Positions 34,732 through 50,572 of a stretch of DNA of 64,000 bases are shown here, piece by piece. A program made the position numbers and the translations under genes. Each line of letters starts with the position of its first letter. The stretch's first letter is position 1. This DNA is from Diphasiastrum complanatum. Taxonomy: Eukaryota > Streptophyta > Lycopodiopsida > Lycopodiales > Lycopodiaceae. The notes under the pieces are model-generated. The model had not been told where the DNA came from, did no database searches, and saw nothing but the letters and a program-made list of their open reading frames with translations. Where the stretch lies: NCBI GenBank assembly GCA_029204225.1, contig MU831910.1, positions 33,177 to 97,176 on the forward strand, read 5' to 3'.

Positions 34732-35384
34732 TGTGAAAAACTCAGATCCAAAAGATGCTAAAGTTTCATAAAGATCTTGGCCATGGAAGTTATGCACATC
34801 TAGATTGAAAAAATGATAGAAATTGTGATGTTAAGCATACTAAACATCAACTAAACATCAAAATCTGATCATAAGCTTCCACAAACAGAAACTTGCTGTC
34901 CCTGTCCGTACTTCAGAGCCTACAACCTGCATTTCACACGTGTGAAGCCATAGCAACAAAGAAATCACAATTCTAGTGGCTAGAATGCAAGATATGAACA
35001 AAAAAGTGAGAGAGAAGAAGATGGACCTTCAAAGAGCATAACATTCATTCAATAGAATGAAAATGAGATGTGTACATACTCGTGGAGATGGCTATTTATA
35101 GCAGCCATAGTGCCTCTTGGCCACTTGTCTTATGATAGGCTAAAATTGGGGTCCAATAGGATTCACCCATATACCTAGAAATTTGGTCAAATAGGAATGC
35201 ACCAAATTATGAGCCAATAGAAGAGCTCCACACTCGACCTCCTCTAATTAATGTGACCTCAAAAGTAGTGTACACATACTTTGGGCCTCTACATACATGT
35301 ATGAACCTATCTCTAACTTTTATTTGGCCATAGGCCTACAAAATCTCAAGTTAGGAAAATACTACTAGTTGACAATTTTTCACA
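34732..35384 (-). repeat. Copia-C 5' LTR, 653 bp
   Basis: One visible difference from the 3' copy. Palindrome TTCACACGTGTGAA at 34933-34946. Confidence 0.95.
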
Positions 35385-36170
35385 GCTTCACCATGTGCAT
35401 TCCATTATTCATGACATTAGAAGACCAACTGGTTTTTTCCATTCTCTACAAACAACATTCATAGTGGATGGAAAGCCTCAAGGTCTCAAGTCTCACGATT
35501 GGCTAAAGATGATTCAATTCATATATCCATTGTCAATTCATGGGTGCTTGTCAAACTTGATATTTGTGAGACCATATATAAACTACCAATCATTGTCAGG
35601 TATATACATTTACTTGGTGTATTATTTTATTTTATATTTACTAACTGGAAACTCAAATAGACATAAAATGAATTGAATATGTTGCAGATGGATGTGTTCA
35701 AAAGAAATTCATGAGCTAGATCTTCGAAAGAGATATGAGGATATGGTGGATATTGTGTGCATGTTTAAGAGATATTTTTTGACTTTCATCATGGACTTGC
35801 AAGTGCATCTATTGGTGCACTTGGTTGAAAAAGTTTCTATTGCTAGTCCAGTGCACACTAGTTTCTATTTCTAGTCCAGCGCACACTAGGCCAACGTGCA
35901 TACTTTCTTTTGCATGTGAATTGTAAGCTAAATCAATTGATATTTGAACTCATTAAATTAAACATTTGTGGCTTTTTAGGTGGATGTTCTTTATGGAAAG
36001 GAATATGAAAGTGTAAAAGATTTTGTGCATCAAAAGATAAGGCTTGAAGGTAGCATGTCAGTACATGAATCTATCTTTTATGTTACTGAAATTTTGCACC
36101 AACTACATTCATTTGCTCCACAATTGTGGCATGAGGAGGAAGCTGAAGAGGTAACAAGTGAAAAATCTTA
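35385..36170 (+). pseudogene. CACTA-like transposase, downstream part
   Basis: Continues the gene broken by copia-C: SIIHDIRRPTGFFHSLQ, GKPQGLKSHDWLKMIQF and YPLSIHGCLSN, parallel to RTPTGHMQCLKG, LSGLKSHDWHKFLQ and VLPLVLRGFLTEE at 56.4-56.7 kb. A further exon-like piece at about 35690-35830 has KEIHELDLRKRYEDMV and MDLQVHLLVHLVEKVSIA. Another at 35980-36168 has KDFVHQKIRLEGSMSVHES and ends in TAA. Introns are AT-rich and the exon order is the same as at 56-57 kb. Nonsense and frame breaks make it inactive. Confidence 0.8.
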
Positions 36171-37978
36171 AGGGATGGGAAAGGTCCATAGGTTGACACC
36201 CTTCCAATGAGAAAAAAATCTTCAAATTCATGCTTTATAATTGTTGAATTATGGATAAATGGTTAGACCTATACAAAGAAAAAAAATAGAGGACCTTGGC
36301 TAGAAAGCACCAATGACAATATAGAGGTAGACACATGGCCACAAGCCAAATCCACTCCATGTACATTTGTAAATATGTCATTTGGCCAAATTTAGACTTT
36401 GATTAGCTCGTGATAATGTAGGTTGCTTACACCTGGCTTGATGGTGGAGGGTTAGTGACTATGCACCTCATAATGTCATTTGATTATATGGACCAATCAT
36501 AGAAAGAGGTGCACCAAAATGGTCCAATCAATGTAAGAGGTGACATAAGTTGATGGGGTGAGGGAGATAGAAGAACGCGAACGGAGAAGAAAACATGAAT
36601 ATTGCTGAACAGCTCTCCCGTTGTAATCGGCTGCTAAATGCAAAAACAGTCTAATAGACAGCTTATGCTAAATGTAATCACAGCTTTAAGTGTTCTAATT
36701 GCCCAACAGGATCTTAAAAATTAATTCATACTCTGAAACAAGAGTACAGTCCACCAAAGAGATTATAGATGGTTTGTATGTAGTACTATTGAAATCAGAT
36801 TCAACGTGAAGTATAGTTCTAAAATAAATGAAAGAGCAATATGATAACGCGAGTTCCTCAGGCGTCAAAGATAGCCATCGTCTGATCAGAAACTGAGAAG
36901 TCGTAGACGTCCGTGTTCTGATCAGAGTGAGTAAACAAGCGCGATCAAATAGCAATGAAAGTTCATTCAATCACAACAAACATTCATCTATGTTGTACAC
37001 AGATAAAAGCAAGCTGCTATTATATTACACTGAAGCACAATACAAAATAGCAATTACAACAAAAAATGACGGTGTAATTGGGAGGTTCAAATAATGTGTC
37101 TCATGGATGGAGCAACACGTAATCTGTGCTTTGGATGATCTATTTATAGACTCTTCATCCGTTTATTAATTACATTGAATGCTTGTCACCTAATTAAGAA
37201 AGTAGTTGTACTTGGAAGTATATGGCTTATGTGACAACCGTACACAGTATTTACGATCAATAATTCAGCATCGTTGACGCGGACAAGGACATCACTGGAA
37301 CGTTCCTCGTTTATTTTAGATGACCTTCTGGCTTTTTTTTTCTCCTCGCATTTTTTGCAAGAAGCCGAAGGTGCCCTCAAAAAGATGGTGATGTCTTTGA
37401 AACAGTTTAATGCATGAAAATAGATGAGCTTCGGGATTTTCTCTCTCTTCACATTTTTCGCAAAAAGCCAAAGGTGTGTTGAAAATAGTTAAACTTTTAA
37501 ACTATGCAAGTGTCACATTTTGGGGAAATGCAAAAACGTCGAAGCTGTTGAAAACATAGTATATTTCTGCAGACTGTTGAAAGTAATGTATTTCTGCATA
37601 CTTGTTCTAAGTACAAGTTTTGTGAAAGTCCTTGAAGATGGCCAAGTCTTCAATGACTTCAAGTTATTAAATTTGATATCTGAACTTTGAAATTATGATA
37701 GGATTGGTTACCCTTTGCTGGAGATCAGCCAGAAGTCCATTGTAAGCGTTCTTCAAATAAATTGGTTGCCTAAGTTTGTAACTCATGCAGGTATCAGATG
37801 AGCAGACATAGAACCAAAGTTGGTTTCACTTGGCCCTAGATCAATGATCAAAGAAGTTTATTGATAGATAGATATTCATACATGGTCTTACAAAACACAT
37901 GCCATGGAGTTTTTTATTTTTTTAATTTTTTTTTCTCTGTGTTAGCACAGTTGCTAACAAGATATCAGTCACTTTCTT
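36171..37978. other. Non-coding, possibly a decayed LTR on the minus strand
   Basis: No protein family seen. Read on the minus strand, a TATA-like CTATAAATAG near 37140 is followed by sequence with LTR-like texture (repeated TTGCTATTT, TGTAATA). A block GCAAGAAGCCGAAGGTG near 37355 recurs imperfectly near 37460. A solo LTR is possible, but ends were not found. Confidence 0.3.
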
Positions 37979-39015
37979 ATCGACACTCCTGATAAGTAAA
38001 GTGACTTTATTGATGTAAATACTGATGTTCTCCGGGATTCTTTTATTGGCCAAAATACATCTGATGATGAATCCAACCCTATAGAAGAGTCGAAATGTCT
38101 TTTCAATTTGCCTGTATATTATATTAATGACGATGTATATTTTATTACTGCTGATTTATATAAATTTTTTGACTATCGTGAAGACAAGGTTCTATGTTTA
38201 TTATTTGGCACAATTTTCGAATTCTCCGACTTTGTAGATTTTGAAATAGATGACCTTGTTGCTGGTATTGATTTTGAAGATGAGGAGGGACTTATGACCG
38301 GTGAAGAATGTCTGACTAAGACTTTATCAAATATAGTTGAGGATGGGCGAGGCAGACCATCCGATGAAGAATTCACGGCATTTCAATCCTAGATGGGCTT
38401 CCCTCGTCCATCATTAATACATTTCACTGATGATTCCACTTCAGTACGTGGTCATTATATTGATCATCCTGATCTGGTTGTTGTTGATAATGAAGAATGT
38501 GTAAGTATTTAAACTTCCTTGCATTAGAATGTTTTTAATCACTGAATGTGTTTTTGCTAACATATTTCCTATTGCAGGATGCTCTCATAATAGATGATTT
38601 TGCTGCGAGACGAGGTGGTTTCAGACAACACGCATCCTTGTTCCAGAGGGATAGTGGACTGGGCCACTGTCTAAGGCATTTCCTGAAGAATGAGATCTGT
38701 ATTGCTCATTCCAAGCTGAGCCCAATCGGGGAGAGTCTTATAATGGCAGTTAAAACTTTATCATTTGACCTAGGAGGACATAAATTTGTTAAGACAAATA
38801 AGATAATTTTTGTCAAAAGATCTTATGTTTTGAACATTTTAGGCTTTACTGATGGGAATGTTCCTTTAAGGAGCTCCCATTATTCATTGTATTCCACTTA
38901 TATTGAGCTTAGTGGAAATAAGGATAATGCACATCTATTAGATGCATACGCTAGTAGAGAATTTCTTCATGACAATACTGCCATAGAATCTGACACAAGA
39001 TCTGATGATGAATAG
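37979..39015 (+). pseudogene. ORF-A: acidic unknown protein, two exons
   Basis: Exon 1 (to about 38500) is very acidic: INDDVYFITADLYKFFDY, FVDFEIDDLVAGIDFEDEE, RGHYIDHPDLVVVDNEEC. It has TAA near 37997 and TAG at 38390 in frame. Donor GTAAGT follows, then acceptor TTGCAG before 38579. Exon 2 is open to TAG at 39013: DALIIDDFAARRGGFRQH, GLGHCLRHFLKNEICIAH, GESLIMAVKTLSFDLGGHK, FVKRSYVLNILGFTDGN. Its last 275 bases recur inverted at 62.65-62.94 kb. No known domain recognised. It converges on ORF-B, with about 135 bp between their stops. It could be an accessory protein of an unnamed DNA transposon. Confidence 0.5.
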
Positions 39016-39402
39016 TTGACACTTTGTCTTTTGGTATAATACAATCAATACATTTACATTGAGTATTTCTCCTCTCTTGTTCAATGAATTTGCAAAGCAA
39101 TTCTGAACATGTCATGATTTGATGACAATGATGATCTTCTACTCAGCAATCATCTAACTTTCTCTTCATGTATGAACTTGCATGCTTTTCTAAACTTGTT
39201 GTATTGTGTAGACTTTGTTATATTTCGAATCTGAACTCTGCGGTAGAACCACTGAAACAATTGACAAATGTAGTTTTGTTTTTCATTGGTTTCTCCATGT
39301 TGTGTATTTCGATGAAATGTTGCTCTTGCTTGCCAGTGTGACTTCTCCATCCCTTGTGATGACCATACACTCAAGCTTCCATATGTATTTGCAAAAAATG
39401 TT
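38740..39402 (+). repeat. Convergent cassette, copy 1 (inverted at 62.3 kb)
   Basis: This 663-bp block is the reverse complement of 62279-62937 with about 90 percent or better identity by eye. It covers the end of ORF-A, the shared downstream region and the last exon of ORF-B. Its ends coincide with the middle of ORF-A and the 5' edge of ORF-B's last exon. Confidence 0.92.
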
Positions 39403-39434
39403 AAGATGGCACTAACCAAGGAGTAATAAATCAA
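39150..39434 (-). pseudogene. ORF-B C-terminal exon, unknown family
   Basis: Reads FFANTYGSLSVWSSQGME, KSHWQARATFHRNTQHG, YICQLFQWFYRRVQIRNI and KFRKACKFIHEEKVR. The plus-strand copy at 62310-62531 encodes nearly the same residues, and most differences keep the amino-acid type, which supports real coding. Similarity ends at 39402, so the upstream part of the gene is missing here and the first residues of this frame are unrelated sequence. I do not recognise a named domain. Confidence 0.55.
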
Positions 39435-41914
39435 GAATATATTATCTGCAGCTTAGCACATGAGAATTAACTCGAGTGATATCTATGATTAAATACGAGA
39501 CCATAGTAATTATGATAACAAGTTGTCACCATGAGAAATGAATGAAATTAACAACATAGGTACAAAATCATGGAACATAGTAATAGTACAAAGTCTAAGC
39601 TACAAGCTAAGTCCTATGGTATCAATACAAGGATATCACTATTATTATGATTAATAATTTATATGATTCTAATGAGGATCCAAGGTCTCCAAACTTGCTA
39701 GGATGAGAAATTGACACGTGGCAAATGACATGCAATCCATCAAATGATTGCTATCACTTTTGCACGGCCTCTCTCTTTTACTACAAGCATAGAGGAGGCG
39801 GCTATATAAGAAAGGAGGGGTGTCCAAATTGGGAGGAGGATTTTGGGAGAGAAATCAATTGTATGGTGCATTGCTTGATAAGGTTTTCTTTGTTTTTAAC
39901 CAATAGGAAACAATATTCAAGTTGAATGGGAACATGTATTGTCATTTTTACACTTTGGGATTATAGTTAGGTTATTATTTTCACTTTATGTTCTTTTATA
40001 AGGACAAGATTTTATGTGAGTTACACCAATTTTGCAGGTGTATTTGACACTATTTTTTTTGACTTAAAATTTTGGAAGAGGATTCTGGGAGAGAAATCCA
40101 CTGTGTGTTGCATTGCTTGGTAAGGTTTTCTTTGTTTTCAATCAATAGGAAACACTATTCAAGTTGCATGGGACTTGTATTGTCATTCTTGCACTTTGGG
40201 ATTATAGGTAGGTTATCATTTTAACTTCGTATTTTTTTACAAGGACAAGTTCTTATGTAAGTTACACCAATTTCACTTAAAATTTTGGAATAAAATTCAA
40301 GTCGAAAAATGCATTATTGTAGGTACTATGTTTTGCATTGAGAATAATGGACATTGCATTTCTAATCACTAACAATAAGCTTATTTCATGGACCAGAAAA
40401 TTTTGATTGGCTTGAGATACATATAGCTAGGGTGTGATAAAAATTCTTTTATTAATGTTATAATAGATCTAAGAGATGATTATCTAGGGTTTATGTGGTC
40501 GAGACTTGGCATGCTTTGGATTGCCAAAGGGCTATTCAGATGATTGTTTAATGTCTAGGAGATTAGATCAAAAAGTTGATAATTTTTTTGGAGATAACTT
40601 GTGGTATGGGATGTTGGAAATTGCAAAGGAAAGTATAATAATGATTGGATTTGAGAACAATGGTGTGGTCGAAAATCGTGAAGATGTTGAAAGCCATTAG
40701 TCATGATATGGTATTTTGTCAAAATTTTGAGGTATTTTGATTTGGACTTCTCTATGGATATCTCAAGTTTACAAAATCAAAAACTCAAAAGCTATTTCTT
40801 GTTTGGAATATATTTGTGAATTTTGGTTTGTGGTGTGTTATGTGTAGCATGGTTGCATGTGATTTCTTGGGTTGTAGATGTTTCTACACGTAGCCCTTGG
40901 ACGATATCATGTGAAATGCTACTAACATCAATCTAAACCATGTGAGTTAATTTCAAAAAGTTCGTTACTTTTCTACTTGACATAGGAAATCAAGAGATAT
41001 AGAATACGAATATTCAAATTCTCTTGATCCCATGTTGATTTTTGTTATGATTTAGATAAGTCTTATTTTTTTAGATGGTGAGTTCTATGACCAACAAAGT
41101 AATTGTAGGATTAGTTTTGTATGCAACTATGTTGATGCATATTGATATACCTTGAAGCAATGCATATTGCCTGTGAAAAAAGTGAGTTTTGAGATCTTGC
41201 AAAGATCATCCATGACTTACATGCATGAGAGGTTGCATACTACCAAATTACTCTTGGTCAACTCGGATTTTCAAGAGCTATTTAATACAATTTGGATCTA
41301 GGCAATCATCATCCAAAGTCAAGCTAATTTCATGCATTTCCTTGAAAAAAACTAAGTAAATATTATTGTGGAAGAGTCAAACAAGCATCTTGCTCTCGAG
41401 TAGAAAGAGAAACCAACCGCTCTCTGGTAGAGAGAGAATAGACCAGAAGTTTGCAAGATAAAAACTTGATTAACTCTCAAAATTCATATGTGCAAGGAGC
41501 TATAATCATATATAGTGGTATTGCACGTGAAGAGTCTTGAAACATGATTGGGCCAGTCTTTTTTAAACCCATAAATGTGATTGTTTTATAGACCAATGAG
41601 ATGAAAGTGGTAGATTGAAGTCCACCACTTCACTTTTGCATCCCTACAAAATAGGACATGTGTTGACCTTTGATTGAGCTAAAGATCATGACCCAAATAC
41701 CTATGGCTAATCATGCTTTTGATTTGTAGAAGTCACGAGGAGATTGAGGCCCAACCTCATGATGACACTTCGCATGTTTCTACATGACTAGCTTTTGTCT
41801 AGTTTCACATTGCTTTGTAAAACAAGCTATTTTATGGTATGAATTAACTAATGCAAATAGGCCTACTACTCACATATGGAAACATGTTTGCATGATTTTC
41901 ATACTCCTCAAAAT
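39435..41914. other. Non-coding, with a 242-bp tandem duplication
   Basis: 39836-40077 is repeated at 40078 to about 40290 with scattered changes (shared GGGAGAGAAATC and AAGGTTTTCTTTGTTTT blocks). A TATA-like GCTATATAAG lies near 39800. The 64-codon frame at 40506 shows no domain. 41350-41880 has LTR-like texture but no defined ends. Confidence 0.5.
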
Positions 41915-42410
41915 ATAGATTGATACACAAGTATTGCAATCAAACTTGACATTACATCCATTGTCAATCAATTGATTTACACTCAATAAACTTTTAGACA
42001 TTGAAGGAACATACAAGACATTTTGAAACTTTGGTCTCTTTCTTGATTCAAGCCAAATAGGAATGGTTCCTATTCACAATTAGCACCATTAGAATAGACT
42101 TCTTAGAATATGATGAAAATGAAAATAATATTCCCTTTGCCTTGTGAAATGTGAGCTCACCTCACTATCAATCCACCAAGGATCTTCCTCCATAGAAATT
42201 GATGATGCTCTCATGCATTCCATAAGTGACTCCCCCTCATTGAAGCGATTTCCTCCTTAACTGCTGAAGTTCCCTTGCCTTCTTGTTTTCTTCCTTCTTT
42301 TTTCTTCTTGTAGCACTTAAAGGCCAAATGCCCCTTCTTGCCACAATAATTGCATTTGAATCTCTTACTTGCTTCCAATAGGTTGCCTCCTATTGATGCC
42401 ATGATGAGGA
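41915..42410 (-). pseudogene. Copia gag/protease relic with internal deletion
   Basis: On the minus strand a start MASIGGNLLEA joins almost directly to a zinc knuckle CNYCGKKGHLAFKC, so most of Gag is gone. Downstream EDPWWIDSEVSSHF is the protease site with Gly changed to Glu after the catalytic Asp-Ser. VLYVPSMSKSLLSVNQL then follows. There are several frame breaks. Both ends are truncated. Confidence 0.75.
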
Positions 42411-43055
42411 AGTACTTGCACACAAAGTACAAACTTGTGAAACGATTTTTCAAAGTGATTTTGTGACCCTCAAAAAACTAGATTTGAACATATCAACAAT
42501 ATCAAGAAAGATCTACAAATGTTGAGCATGTGTGCTTATAAAGGAAGAACTTTCAACAATCCACAAGCCATCTGTTAAGTTCTTGTAGAACCTCTGGACA
42601 AGTGAGCTGTGAGATGTGTTAATTTAGATCACTTTCAAACTCTCGTCGTTAAATTGATTCCATGCCCAATAATGATTTAGGCCTATTCGAGGTGGTCCAT
42701 TTGCCATTGCAAGGAGCTAATTGGTGTGTTTGGCAGTGCATAACTGATATCAATTGAGCAGTACAAGTGAGCCTACTATTGCGGTGATTGTCTGTGGAAA
42801 CCATTAGGATCTATAAGATGAATAGTCACTGTGAGTTCTTTGTGAAAATTCATATGCTTTCCGGGTCCTAATTTCTTCCAACAAGAACATCCATCTCATC
42901 TACACATTTTGATATCTATATAGACCCATTTAAGTTGATTGGTCAGATGTTGCAATTGATGAAAGACATTGAGGCATTTCTACACTTTTGATATCTATTA
43001 ATTGAGGTCCATCAAGTCTGTCACCTCCATTGGGTAACTCACTATAGACTTCTCA
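42411..43055. other. No gene seen
   Basis: Spacer between two minus-strand copia relics. No coherent frame recognised. Confidence 0.4.
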
Positions 43056-43200
43056 AAAATGAAATTACACTATACATATAATTGTTCACTCAGGCAACCC
43101 ATGCATGACCCAGGTTGTCATTGGCGGGACACGTGTCCCGTTGACTTTTCTCGTGGCGAGGCCAACTGATCCTTATCAACTGATAGGACCCACAGTACAG
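43056..43200 (-). repeat. Copia LTR fragment (family of 18.2 kb)
   Basis: Reverse complement of about 18265-18415, with blocks GTGGGTCC, TCAGTTGATAAGGAT and GGTTGCCTGAGTGAACAA in the same order. Confidence 0.85.
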
Positions 43201-44517
43201 TAGCCCCAAGTGTCATCATCCTTCGCTTCACCATAAGTCGAAGGTTCTTTGCTTTGAATAATGCTAGATAAGAGAGCATAATTTGCTTCATATCTTTTAG
43301 GTTGTGTCTTCTCTCTTGTTGATCTTCGTAGCTCTCTCTGGCTTGATGATCCTGGAAAGTCATCCATGTCGTGGCTCTCCAACAATCTCTCAAACCACTT
43401 AGGGAGCTTCATGTCAAGTGATCGACTTCTTGGTGAAAATGTATCCCATGGTACATCCTTCTCCTTGCATTTGTCACCTGCAACTTCAATCCTTCTTGCA
43501 CCAAAAGGTTTATCTCTACCTCTCCAACCTGTTTCTTGGGGTTGAGTAGTAGTATCTTGAGATGTATCCTCATGTTCATCACTTGGAAGGTCAATGAATG
43601 GATCATCATCAGAAGGTATCCTCACTATACCATCTTTCCCACTGGATGTGTCTATCTTCTCAGCATCCTCGTCTTCATACATCTTGGATTCATCAAAGAT
43701 AACATCACGACTTACATGGATTTTGTTTTCCACTGGATCAAAACATCTGTAGCCCTTCACACGTTCATCATATCCTAGGAATATACACTTGATAGCTTTC
43801 ACATCAAGTTTACGTCTCACTTCCTTAGGAATGTGTACAAAGGCTTTACATCCAAAGATTCGCAAGTGGTTCACCTTTGGCTTCTTCTTCGTGAATGCTT
43901 CCTCAGGTGTTATCTTTGGAATGGCAATTGTAGGACTTCTATTTTGAAGATGGACTACCGTACTACATGCCTCTGACCAAAAATCTTTTGGTAGTTTCAT
44001 CTCAACTAGCATAGATCTGGCACTTTCCACAATCATACGATTCTTGCACTCAGCTACACCATGAGAGCAAGAGTATGAGCTTGCGTAAATTGTCTTTTAA
44101 TCCCACATTGATCACAAAGATCATTGAAGTCATTAGACTTGTATTCACCTCCACTAGTTGATCTTAGGACTTTGATCTTCCTACCTGTCTGATTTTCGAC
44201 CAATGCTTTGAAGCATCCAATTTCTTCTTCAAGAAGTAGATCCACGTCTTACGTGACATATCATCAATAAAGGTCATGAAATAGTGTACAATTTTGTATT
44301 GGGCTCCCTTACTCATCCGCAATAACTTTGAACTTTTGGTTCACATCCTTCACAAAGCAACGATCATGGGCATATTCTACTTTCAACTTTTGATCAGTAA
44401 TGACTCCAACAGAAAGTAGATTTTTCTTCAAACCTGGTACGTAGAGTACCTCTCTGGTCATCCTGCTTTTGCCATCAGGTAGTTGGATTGAAACGGTGCC
44501 TATCCCCTCCATAGTGA
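43201..44517 (-). pseudogene. Copia deletion derivative: protease to integrase tail
   Basis: From 44512 down: MEGIGTVSIQLPDGKSRMTR and GLKKNLLSVGVITD of the protease end. There is then a gap where the GAG-pre-integrase finger should be. Integrase pieces follow (MTFIDDMSRKTWIY, VLRSTSGGEYKSNDF, with the usual Asp of RSD changed to Thr), then a long open part from 44036 (PKDFWSEACSTVVHLQNRSP, IFGCKAFVHIPKE, SRDVIFDES). The linker ends STYGEAKDDDTWG and then runs straight into LTR sequence, so RT and RNase H are deleted. The family is that of 16.3-18.5 kb, opposite orientation. Confidence 0.85.
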
Positions 44518-44760
44518 GAAGATAGATTATTTTTTTGAGCTCATTGGCAATCTTGAGCTACTACACTTTTGTATTGTGTGTTTATGATCCAAATGCAACC
44601 AAAGTAGTTCAGCCTTCATTCTCTGTCTACAAATCATACAACATCATTGATCAATGCTATTTGATTGTTCTTGCTTGTTGTTTGTCAAATTGCCAATCTA
44701 GATGAACTTTTTATGTCTAGTTTTTTGATAGATTGTTAAGCAAGCATCCAATCACCCTTG
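44505..44760 (+). repeat. Dispersed repeat shared with 19005-19270
   Basis: Both copies share CATAGTGAGAAGATAGA, GAGCTCATTGGCAATCT and a long block ending TTTTTTGATAGATTGTTAAG, in the same orientation. It begins at the truncated end of the copia relic. Confidence 0.85.
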
Positions 44761-44789
44761 TGGATCTTTTGTAGATCCATTTATGGTCC

Positions 44790-45113
44790 AAAAGTATAGT
44801 ACTTTCACATTAAGTACTTTAAAATATTTGGATCTACTTGCTATGTCAACATTACGCTTGATGATAGGACTAAAGAGGATCCTTCTTCAAAAAAGGGCAT
44901 TTTTGTTAGATATAGTGAGGTAAGCAAAGCATACAAAGTTTACATTCCTTCAACTAAGAAAGTTGAAGGAATGTTCCAAAGGTTGATCTTGATCATGGTG
45001 TTGTGGATGGATCTAACGTTCTTGATGACGTTGATGGTTCTTTGGATGATGGTAATGGAGAGGCATCTACAAGTCAAAACCCAAGGAGGACATCAACGCA
45101 AAAGCAAAAACCA
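44790..45113 (+). pseudogene. Copia-C-like integrase tail fragment
   Basis: Reads CYVNITLDDRTKEDPSS, KKGIFVRYSEVSKAYKVY, IPSTKKV, then after a deletion VPKVDLDHGVVDGSNVLDD and ASTSQNPRRTS. These align in order with copia-C residues about 670-765. One deletion removes the FTSRDVIFDEGN block. The fragment ends at a head-to-head join near 45113. Confidence 0.8.
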
Positions 45114-45470
45114 TACTTTCCACAACAGAAGCATCGATGGATTTTGGAAAAGTCATTTTTTTCTCAACTTGATGAAGATGCTCCTTCACGACTTGATGTT
45201 CGCTTGCCACCTTTTGACTTGTTATTCCACATTTGGTTGATGAATAGTGCTCCTTCATTGCCATTTGATGTAGATGAATGACTCCTCCTAGTTTTCTCAT
45301 TTGCAAGTCTATGTTCTTCACTAATCAATACACTTTGAAGATCTTCTAGAGAGGGTAACTCTTTTTGAATGGCATAACTTTGGACTAGATTTTTATATCC
45401 AACTCCAAGTCCATTAAGGAGTATTTAAACAAGCTCTTTCTCATTGATTGCATCACCTATGCAATTTCTC
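45114..45470 (-). pseudogene. Copia-C-like gag fragment, inverted
   Basis: On the minus strand it reads LLNGLGVGYKNLVQSYA, IQKELPSLEDLQSVLISEE and RLANEKTRRSHSSTS, aligning with copia-C Gag about residues 152-205. It meets a plus-strand pol fragment of the same family at 45113, so the two pieces are joined head to head by rearrangement. Confidence 0.75.
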
Positions 45471-45752
45471 TTCTGAAATTGCATGTAGATTAAAATAGCT
45501 GGTCCAGTTGATTAACCAGTCATCCAGAATCTCCGGCTTCTTCTCTTTCTTCTCTTGCAAATAAGGTTCTGGCTGAAAGCCTAGATTCGGCAAAGACAAA
45601 GTCTTTACTTGATTTAACAACACTTCCATTTGTTGATCTCTCAAATTGTTCCGATTGTTCATCTCATTAAGTGTCTGACTTAATTGCTGAAAAATATATA
45701 AGTAGGTCAGCATGGGCAACATTCCTTTGAGGCCTGCATTATCCTTTACCAT
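45471..45752 (-). pseudogene. Possible retrotransposon gag fragment
   Basis: The minus frame has QQLSQTLNEMNNRNNLRD (coiled-coil-like), a charged linker and ILDDWLINWTSYFNLH. The last part resembles the start of a gypsy-type capsid domain. It is cut at the border with the neighbouring copia gag piece. Identity is tentative. Confidence 0.35.

Positions 45753-50572
<4,820 letters not shown>

Larger units (their letters stand above)
29525..35383 (-). mobile_element. Copia-C: young, apparently intact Ty1/copia element
   Basis: LTRs of 653 bp (29524-30176 and 34732-35384) differ by eye at one position (A near 29695 versus G near 34903). AGCTT flanks both ends (29520-29524 and 35384-35388) if the terminal T/A are counted with the duplication; otherwise the LTRs are TGTG...CACA. 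A primer site, an intact Gag-Pol frame and a purine tract (GAAGAGGGAG on the element strand) are all present. It looks autonomous and is inserted in a CACTA-like transposase gene. Confidence 0.95.
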
